DNA of 64,000 nt from Ulva prolifera. Its lineage: Eukaryota > Chlorophyta > Ulvophyceae > Ulvales > Ulvaceae. Every line of letters begins with the position of its first letter. Position 1 is the first letter of the stretch. The stretch covers positions 4,073,981 through 4,137,980 of the forward strand of contig CM041203.1 of assembly GCA_023078555.1 (NCBI GenBank), written 5' to 3'. Shown here piece after piece: positions 20,181 to 30,475 of this stretch. The notes under the pieces were generated by a model. That model had not been told where the DNA came from and did not search any database. It saw only the letters and a list, made by a program, of their open reading frames with translations. The translations under genes and the position numbers were made by a program.

Positions 20181-20515
20181 AGTGTGTTGCAAGGACAAAG
20201 CAAGCGAGGCAGGAGGCAGGTAGCACCGCAAGCAAGAACCAGGGGCGAACCAGGGGCCACAAGCAAGAACCAGGGGAACCGCACACCACGCAACAAGCCA
20301 CACGCAGCACACACCAATACACCAAAACACCCACGCAACGGGGGCACCCGCACCGGCCACAGCCACACAGCCACACAGCCACACACACGCCCACGCTTGT
20401 TGTGCCTTGGCGTTGGCTGTTGCTCTCCTGCTGCGTGCGCATTGCGTTGTTCGTGCTCTCCCTTTTGGTCCTGGCGGTGCTACCGGCCCCTCCGGCTTTT
20501 TCCTTTGTGACACAC
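20181..20515. mobile_element. Miniature inverted-repeat element, family M1
   Basis: Left arm GTGTGTTGCAAGGACAAAGC followed by a GAGGCAGG/GGCAGGTAGCACCGC block; right arm at 20474-20515 is the imperfect reverse complement (GGCGGTGCTACCGG ... TCCTTTGTGACACAC). About 335 bp, no gene. Its interior (ACCACGCAACAAGCCACACG) matches the interior of the 23360-23717 copy in reverse orientation. Confidence 0.65.
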
Positions 20516-20797
20516 ACGCCCACGCCCACACGCCCCACGTGAACCCCGCCCACCAGCCAGGCGCACGAGACCGGAAGCACAAGCAGCCAAGGCCGCCGAG
20601 CAAACAAACACTGAGACCGCAACCCCCACCCAACCCCCAGCCCGTGTGTGCGGGTGCCCGACTGACCGTGTGTGACTGACCGTGTGTGCGACTCGACTCT
20701 TCTCATATCGTCTCATATCAATGACTCATATGGCATGGGTCATTGACAACATTGACTCATGACTCGTTGGAGACGGGCACCAGCAGTGACTGTATGG

Positions 20798-21410
20798 CGG
20801 TCAGCACATGCACAAACCGGCACTTCATGCACAATGCCATATAAACATATCAAAACATGAGAGAGAGGCCTGACCGAGCCATGCACAGCGCATAGGGAGC
20901 AGTTTTGTGGCAATGCATGGGCTACGATGCCCTAGCAGGCGAGCAAATCAAGTAAATGAAAGACGAGACGAACGGCATAGTGAAATAGAGGGTGTCTCCG
21001 GTGGCCGACAGAATGCCCGCACTCTGTAAATGGTGGAGTACAGGCTCTTGCACAGCCGAGTGACCGGCCTAGTGATACAGGCACTCGAGCAACCTGTGGC
21101 ACACCGCACTCAATTCCGACTGCAACAGCTATCTGCAAACTATATTTATAGACTTTACGCCGTGCTGGCGGGGGCGGCGAGGCGTGCACGCCAGCGACGC
21201 TACGTTGCAGGTACGGAGACGTGTACCGGCGAGCTCGAGTCAGGTGATGTCTTGGTGTGTCAGCTACATGTCCCCAAAGAATCAAGGCCATAACTGTTGC
21301 AGTGAACCTAGAGGTGCAGCCACAGTGTTCTCCTGTCATGGGGGGTGGGGGCTGCAGAGTCAGCCACACGACCACCACAGCAAAAAAGCTGAATAGTGCG
21401 ATCACCAGCT
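20798..21410 (+). repeat. Dispersed repeat R2, copy 1
   Basis: About 600 bp closely related to the reverse complement of 39420-40029. Shared blocks include GTCAGCACATGCACAAACCG, ACATATCAAAACATGAGAGA, GGGCTACGATGCCCTAGCAG, CTGACACACCAAG-type sequence, and GGGGCTGCAGAGTC next to an A run. No coding region; possibly a non-autonomous transposon. Confidence 0.8.
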
Positions 21411-21477
21411 CCACTCCGGAACTGCTCACACAGCATGCACATTTGGTTATCAAGGACGTGAACTGGGTTATCCGTAT

Positions 21478-21549
21478 TGAATTCTGCTTAGCGGTTTCAG
21501 TGACGTGCAGTGTTTTCGAAATTTGAAAGTGCCCATTTCTGTGAAAGCT
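21478..21549 (+). repeat. Inverted repeat arm (pairs with 27084-27155)
   Basis: GAATTCTGCTTAGCGGTTTC, GCAGTGTTTTCGAAATTTGA and GTGCCCATTTCTGTGAAAGC recur as reverse complement at 27084-27155 with a few mismatches. The pair could be the terminal repeats of a 5.7-kb element or two copies of a small repeat. Confidence 0.7.
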
Positions 21550-23359
21550 GACCGATGGTGCATGCATATATGGGGTCATATGTGGTGCCTACATTGGACA
21601 GGGTGTCAGCACTTCCCATGCATCTGCTGATGATGTGTCACTTTTGTGCAGCTCTGCACCCTGCACCCTGCACCCTGTGCGCAGGAGCTCAGCTTTGCTC
21701 ATCAGGGCTGCTGCATGCCGCATGCCCTCACTGTCAACACAACCATCAAGCTGGCAGGCAAGATGGCAGGCCCCGTGCGTCATGCAACATGCATCACCCG
21801 TGTACATATGTGCTGCCACACTGTGTGTTGCCGAATTCAAGGCCCACCTAGCTGGTGTTCCAGGGGGTGTTTGGCATAAGGGTCTTGCTGCTGCAGAAAC
21901 AGTTCCCCACTCTTGCCCACTTCCACACCCCTGTGCGGTTCGATGTTTTGGGCTTGCGCTCTACGGGGTGTCTCAGGTGTGTCAGGTGTGTGTCAGGTGT
22001 GTCAGGTGTGTGCGATGTGCCGGTGTAGGTGTAGGGAATGGGCATGGGTAAGTACCAGCCCATTGATGTATCTAGCAGTGTACGTAAGTATGCATGAGCC
22101 ATGAGCACCTTGCCTGCCCAGGCCTGTCCTGGCCAGGACAGCCTGACACACAGTCAGCACCCAGGCCACACCATGATGCAGCATAAGGTAGGTCACATCT
22201 TGGTTGTGGTGCATCAATGTTGTGTCACATGTGTCACTTGTGTGTGCTGAGCTCCCTATCCACACATGAACATGCCCTATCCACATTTGTGTGCCAATGC
22301 CAGAATCTACCATCTTCACATGAGGCACACTGCTCCAGGGTGGCTAGGTTCCTATCTCCTGGGGAGATATTTTATACCACCTCTTCATGTACAGGCCTAA
22401 GGCCATGACGCACGGCGCGATTGTCCGCACCCTGACCATCTCTGAGGATTTCTGAGGATCTACCTCTGCATGGGCTGAGCAGCGGTTGATGTGACATCCT
22501 GCACCCAGAGATCAGCACAACAGAGATCGGATTCACACGGGTGGTACAGTACGAAACCGTGAAACCGGGAAACGCCTTGCAGCATGACCGCCACTACAGC
22601 TTCACATCAACTACAGCTATGCCAACTATGTCGGCAACACACATCGACGTGGACGTGGACGTGGACGTGGATGTGGATGCGGATGCGGATTCGGTCCAGT
22701 CCAGGGGCAGTCCAGGGGCACAGCGTTCATGCGTGAACCACATGCTCGCTCACTCTGAGATCTACTCTGAGATCTACTTGCAGCTTGCAAATATGGGAGA
22801 GATGACCACTTCTACTTGTTTGTCCAGGGCTGTTCTCTCGTATCACCGTGGCTGTGGCTATGCGCTGGCTGCACCCATGCTGCGCTCTCTCGCACTAGAG
22901 CCCTTTAAGGAAAGGCAAAAGCGTCGCAAAGTTGGTAATAGTCGCAAAGTTGGTAATAAATACATAAATAAGAGTGGTTTCATTGCACACAAAGTAGTGC
23001 TGCACGGCGTTTCTGATGGCCATAGATGCAGCGCTGACAAAGTTGAGGTGGCCAGTAGCCCAGTAGTGCCGACGCTGGCATACATACATATAGAATCAAA
23101 CACTGACGTATGTCGAACCCCGGCCCCGGCCCCCGGCCCCACTCCATGGTGAAGACAGCAACGCACACCCGCTCCTCAGCTCTTTCTTGATCTTTGGGCT
23201 TTTAAATGTGATAAAACTGTTGATCTTCTGAAGAGATCCGCATACTATGCTACACATAAACATACGCATGCACACCCACACACACCACACACCCACACCA
23301 TGCAGAGGCAGAGGCAGACACGTGTGCCCCTATACGCATATGGGCATATGTGACATTTG

Positions 23360-23717
23360 GTTTTGGACAAAGCAAGGCAGGCAGGTGTGGCATATGGTGT
23401 GTGACACACCCCTTTCAGGCTGTGCAGTGAGTTGCACAGGCAGTTGCGCAGTCAGTTGTGCAGTCAGTTGTGCAGTCAGTTGTGCAGCCGCAGGCAGTGT
23501 TTGTGCAGCCACTGCAATTGCAGTGGCTGCACATTAATTCCTGGCTGTGTGGCTGTGGCTGGAGCGGGTGCTGCCGGGAAAAAAAAACACACACAACATG
23601 CGTGGGTGTGTAGGTGCGTGCTGCGTGTGGCTCGTTGCTCGTTGCGTGGTGTGGGTTCCTTGGTTGTTGTTCGCGGTGCACGTGCTACCTGCCTTGCTTG
23701 CTTTGTCCTTGTAGCAC
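23360..23717. mobile_element. Miniature inverted-repeat element, family M1
   Basis: Left arm TTTGGACAAAGCAAGGCAGG; right arm CACGTGCTACCTGCC then TTGCTTGCTTTGTCCTTGTA. About 358 bp. The right half is the reverse complement of the left half of the 20181-20515 copy, so the two are in opposite orientations. Confidence 0.65.
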
Positions 23718-25874
23718 ATTAATGCCCGAAATGATCACGCATGACCGGCATGGCCGGCCATGACCAGGGCCAGGGTGTGCGTCCGCCGGTCACCCAGCAC
23801 GCACATGCCGCCTTTGACTACATGACACCCCAAGAAGCGCACGGGAGCAAGCATATGCGTTCAGGTCTGAGCGCATGCATGCATGCAAGAGTCCTAGTCG
23901 AACAAGGTGTGCACACTTGGAGCTCATGGGCGGCGGCCCGCTCAGGGTTCGCGTCATAGGAATCTCGACGGGGTGCGTCATTGGCTCACGTTGACCAGGT
24001 ACGTACTCCATAGCTGTCTTGCGCTGCGCTTGCAAATACGTCCCGGCCGGGCGCTTCAAGTTGCGATTCGACTCAAGATGAGACGTGCTGCTGTCAACGT
24101 TCGACTGACTGCTGTCATGTGAGGCACGCTGGCCTAGGGGCTCCGAGCGTGGGCAAAGTGCACGGACTGTGGGCCGTGTCCTGCCGGACTCAGTGGGGTG
24201 CTGCGATAGCTGTGGCTGTGTGTGAGCACATCTCTCAAGAGAGACTCTTGTGCTGTTTCGAAGCTGGTGGCTGCTGCGCGGCACTGTGTACCACGCCGCA
24301 CTGCCTCGGAACACAATCATGACATCCATCACAAATTGATTGATATGCGTGAGATCACACCGACGCGCAACGCATGCAAGAATGAGCCACTCGTGAAGCC
24401 AATGAACGCTAACAGGTCAACGTCGCTGCATGTGTTCGGCGTTGAGCATGGCAGTGGGCGCTTGCGAACACACCTCCTGCTGGTGCTTCTTCGAGCTCGG
24501 CTCCGACCCGACCGCTTTCGCATCGCGAAGAGCCATCAGCACGTTCTCAATAGATCTGCTGTGGCCTACGGAGATTGGCTGTGACGCCAGCGGAGCGGGG
24601 CTGTCCCACTTGCGCTTGCACTGCGTTGTGCCAACCTCGGTCCCGTTCCTCAGCCACAGGGCGCCCTCGGCAGCACGGAACTCTGCAGTACCTTCCATAG
24701 CTTCACCAGGGTGCTGCGTATCGATGGCTCTCCGTGCTCGAGGCTGCAGGCTGCGACGCAGGGCCGTATCCTCGGCTGATCGTTGACACGAGTGCGACAC
24801 CTGCTCTTCACGGAGCAGCACCGCTCAGCTCGACAGCCTCAAACGCCAGCAACACGCGAGAATTTGAATCCGCACAACATGAATGAAGCGAGTAGCGCAT
24901 GCGGTGAGGTCTCTGAGGCACAACGGGCGAGGATCTAATCTAGCAGCGATACCGGAGCAACGATGTGGTCACGCATTGGTGGGCATACCCAAAGGCGCCC
25001 TCTTCGCCGGTATAGTACAACTCTATGCGTCCGTTCACACCGATCTGCACATGTCTGTGGTCTGCGGAGTCATCGTTTCCTATGCGAACCCCGCGTTGTG
25101 TTCCGTGGCGTCAGTGCCCCGATTACCAGCTGGTTTATAAGCGTTACTCGGAAGCTCGAGCTGTCTCTGATCCGTCATCGGCCCCACCTGTCTGCTCAAA
25201 GGGCATGTATACAGTCATAAGTGCGTCCTCTGCGGTGATTGCGTCGCGAGCTCTGGGCAATGTTCATACATTCGACGCCGAGCGCAGCTGGACCGGTACC
25301 TGGGCCAGCTGGGGCCCTTAGACGGCTGGGTGCCTGCATGAGCGTGTTGCCCGTGCGCTCGTGCAGCCGTACGCGCGCCTTCTCGTCAACAGTAAGCATC
25401 AATTCGATGAGAAAACCTATGGCCTCTGGCTGATGTACCTTCTCCCCTGTCAGCGCTACAGCTAAGGCAATTGTTAACCTGCCTTGGAACTGCCTCAGTT
25501 GGATGTATAGCCCTGGGCGTATGCAGCCTCATTGGACGCCACAACTTCAGACAGCTCTGACTCAGCCAGCTGTTGCGTACGATGTGGCAAACACATGTGA
25601 AATGGCGGGATTCTCGAGGCAGGCTGCACCACATGCTCTGCGTCAGATGTGCCTCAGATGTGACTGCAGTGACAGATGAGCCCCCCGCATGTGAGCATGC
25701 CAGCTGCAGGCAGATCAACCTCAACCATTCAAGAAGCCTCCAGCAGCTCTAGGCTCAACTGTCGTATGATCAGATTGCTTTTCATCCACTAAGAAGCGGT
25801 GTGCCCCGTGGGATTTTGCCACACTGCCGGCCCCCCGCGAGAGGGACTCGAGGTGCCGGAGGTGGATGTGTGTA

Positions 25875-26380
25875 TAGTGAAGTAAAGTGAATCTGAATAT
25901 ACTGAGCCGTATCCTATTGGACATTGTGGCAATCCAGTGATATGGCCGCTATACCACTGGACCCCTGCGCGTCGCGGTATAGCCGCCATATCACTGGATT
26001 GCCACAGACATATGCGTTGACAACTCCGAGCTGTTGAGATGTGAGGTAGAGCGAGCAGAGATATTGACAAAGGGTAGTTACTGAGATATCATCGATCGAT
26101 ATAAGGCAGTGAACCAGCCACTGCCGTTGGGCTAGTCCGCTGTATATCGAGGACATGCATGGCCAGTCTCTGAGACCACACTATATTCCTGACACGAGCC
26201 AAAGGGACCATGGTGCACATATGCCGAAGGGGGTAAACCACCTGGAAGCCCCCCTTAGACGACCGTACGCAACTCGCAGGTCCTCCTCCTGTGCTAAGCG
26301 AGGTGGTCATGTACGTATACGGCCGCTTCGCGATCGATTCCCCAAAGCGCACGCCGAATATTCGATTAATCGCACCCACG
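25875..26380 (+). repeat. Dispersed repeat family R1, longest copy
   Basis: Contains all blocks seen in the 6327-6560 and 18088-18170 copies (GTGAAGTAAAGTGAATCTGA, CCACCTGGAAGCCCCCC, AGACGACCGTACGCAACTC, GATTCCCCAAAGCGCACGCC). It carries an 82-bp hairpin insertion. Confidence 0.8.
25925..26006. mobile_element. 82-bp palindromic miniature element with 5-bp target duplication
   Basis: Termini TGTGGCAATCCAGTGATATG and its reverse complement form a near-perfect hairpin. It is flanked on both sides by GACAT (25920-25924 and 26007-26011). The uninterrupted site is seen in the related repeat at about 18135. A second member with the same 15-bp ends lies at 62195-62239. Confidence 0.85.
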
Positions 26381-27083
26381 CCCCCTGAAAAGGAGGTGGT
26401 ATCACAAGGACACAGCCGGAGGGGCTGGTACCACAGCCAGGACAAAGCAGCCCAAAGCAGCCCAAAGCATGCGCAGCAGGTGGCTGTGTGGCCATAGGTG
26501 CCTGGCAGGCTGGCTTGTCATATGCACTCTGGTAGTTTAAAATGAGGTATAACGTTCATTATGTACATGTAGAGTCCGCCACAGGCATTGGTCATATGAT
26601 CATGATCACAGCTCACCCAATCCAACTTGCATCCATAATAACGCGGGGGCAATCATTGAAATCAACGGGCAGCTGCCCATGGCCATTGCCTGGGCATCAT
26701 ACCCACCACAAAACATGTCCATGATCTACAGACGGATCTTGTACAGTGCACAGTGCACACACACGATGTGACAGACCAGAGTGCTCTCGGGCGGGGCGGT
26801 GCTGGTGGGCTGCATCTTATGTCAGATTGTGTGGCTGTCAACTTGTGTGGCTGGCAAATGTGGGTGGCTGGCAAATGTGGGTGGCTGCACAGGAGAATAT
26901 GAGTTTGGACTGTGTGCCAGCTAGGCAATCATTTGTGCTAGCTGCAGCAACAGGTGTGTCTGCAAGACCTCTTGCAGCCTGTCTGTAGAAAGTTGTTGGC
27001 AGTCTATGCCATGGCATGCATGCATGCTTGCCGCTGGCGTCAGTGCCAGCTGGCAGCCGCCATCGCCAAGAGGAGCGCTAACA

Positions 27084-27155
27084 AGCTTTCACAGAGATGG
27101 GCACTTCCGAATTTCGAAAACACTGCATATAACTGAAACCGCAAAGCAGAATTCA
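27084..27155 (-). repeat. Inverted repeat arm (pairs with 21478-21549)
   Basis: Reverse complement of the left arm at roughly 85-90% identity by eye. Confidence 0.7.
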
Positions 27156-28294
27156 CAACAAATATATTAATGCAGCCGGAAGCGCCCGCCGCGGTGCCCA
27201 CCGGCCCCGTTACCTCGGCGCCCTTAGCCCCTTAGCCCCGCCCCGCCCCGCCCTAGCCCTGCTCGACCGGCCCGAGGCCGCCGGCGCGTCCTCGGCTCAC
27301 GCAGTCGCCCGACACACATGTATGCCGCCCTCTCACGGGGCGGGAGCGCGTCGCGGCATCGAGCAAGCAGCACAAACCACCAGGAACCAGGAAGCGGCAG
27401 CAGACAAGCCTGCTCCTGCGCCGCGCACCTCGACTCGCGCCGCTCCCGACCTAGCAGAGGCACTCCAGCAGCCGCAGAGTGCAAGCTGCGCTGGGCATTG
27501 GCCCTTGCCTTGCCACGCATGCCTGGCCCGCTCGGCAGCGTCTGTTGGAAGGGCAGCCTGAGAGCCCAGGGAAGATGAGAAGATGAGAACAGAGTCTTCC
27601 CAACTCTGGCTCGGCTTGGCGCATAACATGCGTCTTTCGTACCTAGGGCAGCACGAACTGTTGAACTCTTGTACCTACGGCTGCACGAAACCATGTTGAC
27701 GATTGGATAATGCATGAGGAGTGTGTGGACCACCTGGGCCTAGGCACCAGCACTGGTGCTGGTGCAGGATTGAATTACCGCATTTCGTATCAAAACGAAA
27801 TTTCACAGGTATCACAGGTACAAGCTGTAGAAGCGGTCGGACAGTGGCGCCGTGTATCTGTTCCGGGTCCGCGAGTATCCGCACGGACAGAGTTGTGCTG
27901 CCCTCCAACCAACCAAAGCCCCCCCGATGCACTCACTCAGCCGCGAGATCGTTTCAACCATATGTTAGCTTGGCATTATTGTGCTGGAATCGCGCTGTCG
28001 TATGTTGTGCGAACGCCTGCATCTTGGCACACCACGGGCCTGCTTCTTGACGGTGTTGACGCACAGATTGGACCAACCGCCTCACACACAAAGCAAGGCC
28101 TAGGCTGTGGTGGCAGTGCAGCTATAGCATGTCACGTACCTCAGGTGCTCTGCACTAGCCCCAGCCATACTGACTCTGACCCTACACAAAGGCCACACAG
28201 CCAGCATAGAGCAAGAGTGAACACTGAAAAATAGACACTCGATCTATGCCTTTAATTTATCTTGACCAGACTGGGGTCGACTGTGGCTGCGAGT

Positions 28295-30475
28295 TTAGCC
28301 ACAGTCACACGCTGGGGGCAAGCTTTCACAGGGATGCTTTGATAGAAAGGCACAGAAGCATACACATGACAGGATGTCAGGCTGCTTTGGGCTCCTTGCA
28401 TATGCAGACACAAGCTTCTTCAGCTCGTGTCCAGCGTTGCACGTTTGATGCAGCAGCCCAGCCACAGCTGTGAACTCCAAGTATGTTGGCATCACAGGTA
28501 AATACATATCCATGGTGCTGCTCACAGTGCGGGTCAGATGTGATTGAGTTGGGGGTCACCGGGGAAGTAATCAGTCCTTGAGGCAGTGGCAAAGTAGTGG
28601 CATATGCCACATTTTTGCCATATGCAGACGCCGGTGTCACAGAGCAGTACATGCTGGCGGGGCAAGCTTTCACAGGGATGCTTTGATAGAAAGGCACAGA
28701 AGCATATACATGACAGGATGTCAGGCTGCTTTGGGCTCCTTGCATATGCAGACACAAGCTTCTTCAGCCCGTGTCCAGCGTTGCACGTTTGATGCAGCAG
28801 CCCAGCCACAGCTGTGAACTCCAAATATGTTGGCATCACAGGTAAATAAATATCCATGGTGCTGCTCACAGTGCGGGTCAGTTGTGATTGAGTTGGGGGT
28901 CACCGGGGAAGTAATCAGTCCTTGAGGCAGTGGCAAAGTAGTGGCATATGCCACATTTTTGCCATATGCAGACGCCGGTGTCACAGAGCAGTACATGCTG
29001 GCGGGGCAAGCTTTCACAGGGATGCTTTGATAGAAAGGCACAGAAGCATATACATGACAGGATGTCAGGCTGCTTTGGGCTCCTTGCATATGCAGACACA
29101 AGCTTCTTCAGCCCGTGTCCAGCGTTGCACGTTTGATGCAGCAGCCCAGCCACAGCTGTGAACTCCAAGTATGTTGGCATCACAGGTAAATACATATCCA
29201 TGGTGCTGCTCACAGTGCGGGTCAGTTGTGATTGAGTTGGGGGTCACCGGGGAAGTAATCAGTCCTTGAGGCAGTGGCAAAGTAGTGGCATATGCCACAT
29301 TTTTGCCATATGCAGACGCCGGTGTCACAGAGCAGTACATGCTGGCGGGGCAAGCTTTCACAGGGATGCTTTGATAGAAAGGCACAGAAGCATATACATG
29401 ACAGGATGTCAGGCTGCTTTGGGCTCCTTGCATATGCAGACACAAGCTTCTTCAGCCCGTGTCCAGCGTTGCACGTTTGATGCAGCAGCCCAGCCACAGC
29501 TGTGAACTCCAAATATGTTGGCATCACAGGTAAATAAATATCCATGGTGCTGCTCACAGTGCGGGTCAGTTGTGATTGAGTTGGGGGTCACCGGGGAAGT
29601 AATCAGTCCTTGAGGCAGTGGCAAAGTAGTGGCATATGCCACATTTTTGCCATATGCAGACGCCGGTGTCACAGAGCAGTACATGCTGGCGGGGCAAGCT
29701 TTCACAGGGATGCTTTGATAGAAAGGCACAGAAGCATATACATGACAGGATGTCAGGCTGCTTTGGGCTCCTTGCATATGCAGACACAAGCTTCTTCAGC
29801 CCGTGTCCAGCGTTGCACGTTTGATGCAGCAGCCCAGCCACAGCTGTGAACTCCAAGTATGTTGGCATCACAGGTAAATACATATCCATGGTGCTGCTCA
29901 CAGTGCGGGTCAGTTGTGATTGAGTTGGGGGTCACCGGGGAAGTAATCAGTCCTTGAGGCAGTGGCAAAGTAGTGGCATATGCCACATTTTTGCCATATG
30001 CAGACGCCGGTGTCACAGAGCAGTACATGCTGGCGGGGCAAGCTTTCACAGGGATGCTTTGATAGAAAGGCACAGAAGCATATACATGACAGGATGTCAG
30101 GCTGCTTTGGGCTCCTTGCATATGCAGACACAAGCTTCTTCAGCCCGTGTCCAGCGTTGCACGTTTGATGCAGCAGCCCAGCCACAGCTGTGAACTCCAA
30201 GTATGTTGGCATCACAGGTAAATACATATCCATGGTGCTGCTCACAGTGCGGGTCAGTTGTGATTGAGTTGGGGGTCACCGGGGAAGTAATCAGTCCTTG
30301 AGGCAGTGGCAAAGTAGTGGCATATGCCACATTTTTGCCATATGCAGACGCCGGTGTCACAGAGCAGTACATGCTGGCGGGGCAAGCTTTCACAGGGATG
30401 CTTTGATAGAAAGGCGCAGAAGCATATACATGACAGGATGTCAGGCTGCTTTAGGCTCCTTGCATATGCTGACAA
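28295..30475 (-). repeat. 344-bp tandem array 1, reads as tandem exons
   Basis: Period is exactly 344 bp, about six and a half copies, nearly identical. On the minus strand each unit holds a 252-nt stop-free segment between TTCACAG| and CCCCG|GTGACC, both phase 1, then a 92-bp intron-like spacer with stops. Complete segments are 28560-28811, 28904-29155, 29248-29499, 29592-29843 and 29936-30187. A partial one opens at about 30470 after TTGTCAG, and the last ends in a stop at 28295. Each would encode an 84-residue Cys-rich module (SCICFCAFLSKHPC, LLCDTGVCIWQKCGICHYFA). Copies fall into two alternating types (A-B-A-B-A-A), and the differences lie in the spacer, apart from one exon change in the lowest-coordinate copy and a few in the partial copy at the upper edge. 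Confidence 0.9.

Larger units (their letters stand above)
21550..28290. other. Repeat-rich interval without a supported gene
   Basis: Holds simple repeats (GTGTCAG repeats near 21975; GTGGAC hexamers at 22648-22690; a 12-bp GTCAGTTGTGCA unit at 23435-23490) and miniature elements listed separately. A minus-strand frame at 24417-24821 (QCKRKWDSPAPLASQP, ALRDAKAVGSEPSSKKHQQE) has exon-like composition and could be an upstream exon of the bZIP-like gene, but no splice joins could be shown. Confidence 0.4.

Noticed and set aside
22541-23152. Plus-strand frame with a DVDVDVD run
   Set aside because: The run is a GTGGAC hexamer repeat; the rest has no domain or splice evidence.
28295-30475. CRISPR-like array
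   Set aside because: Units are 344 bp and repeat in full without unique spacers; the genome is eukaryotic.
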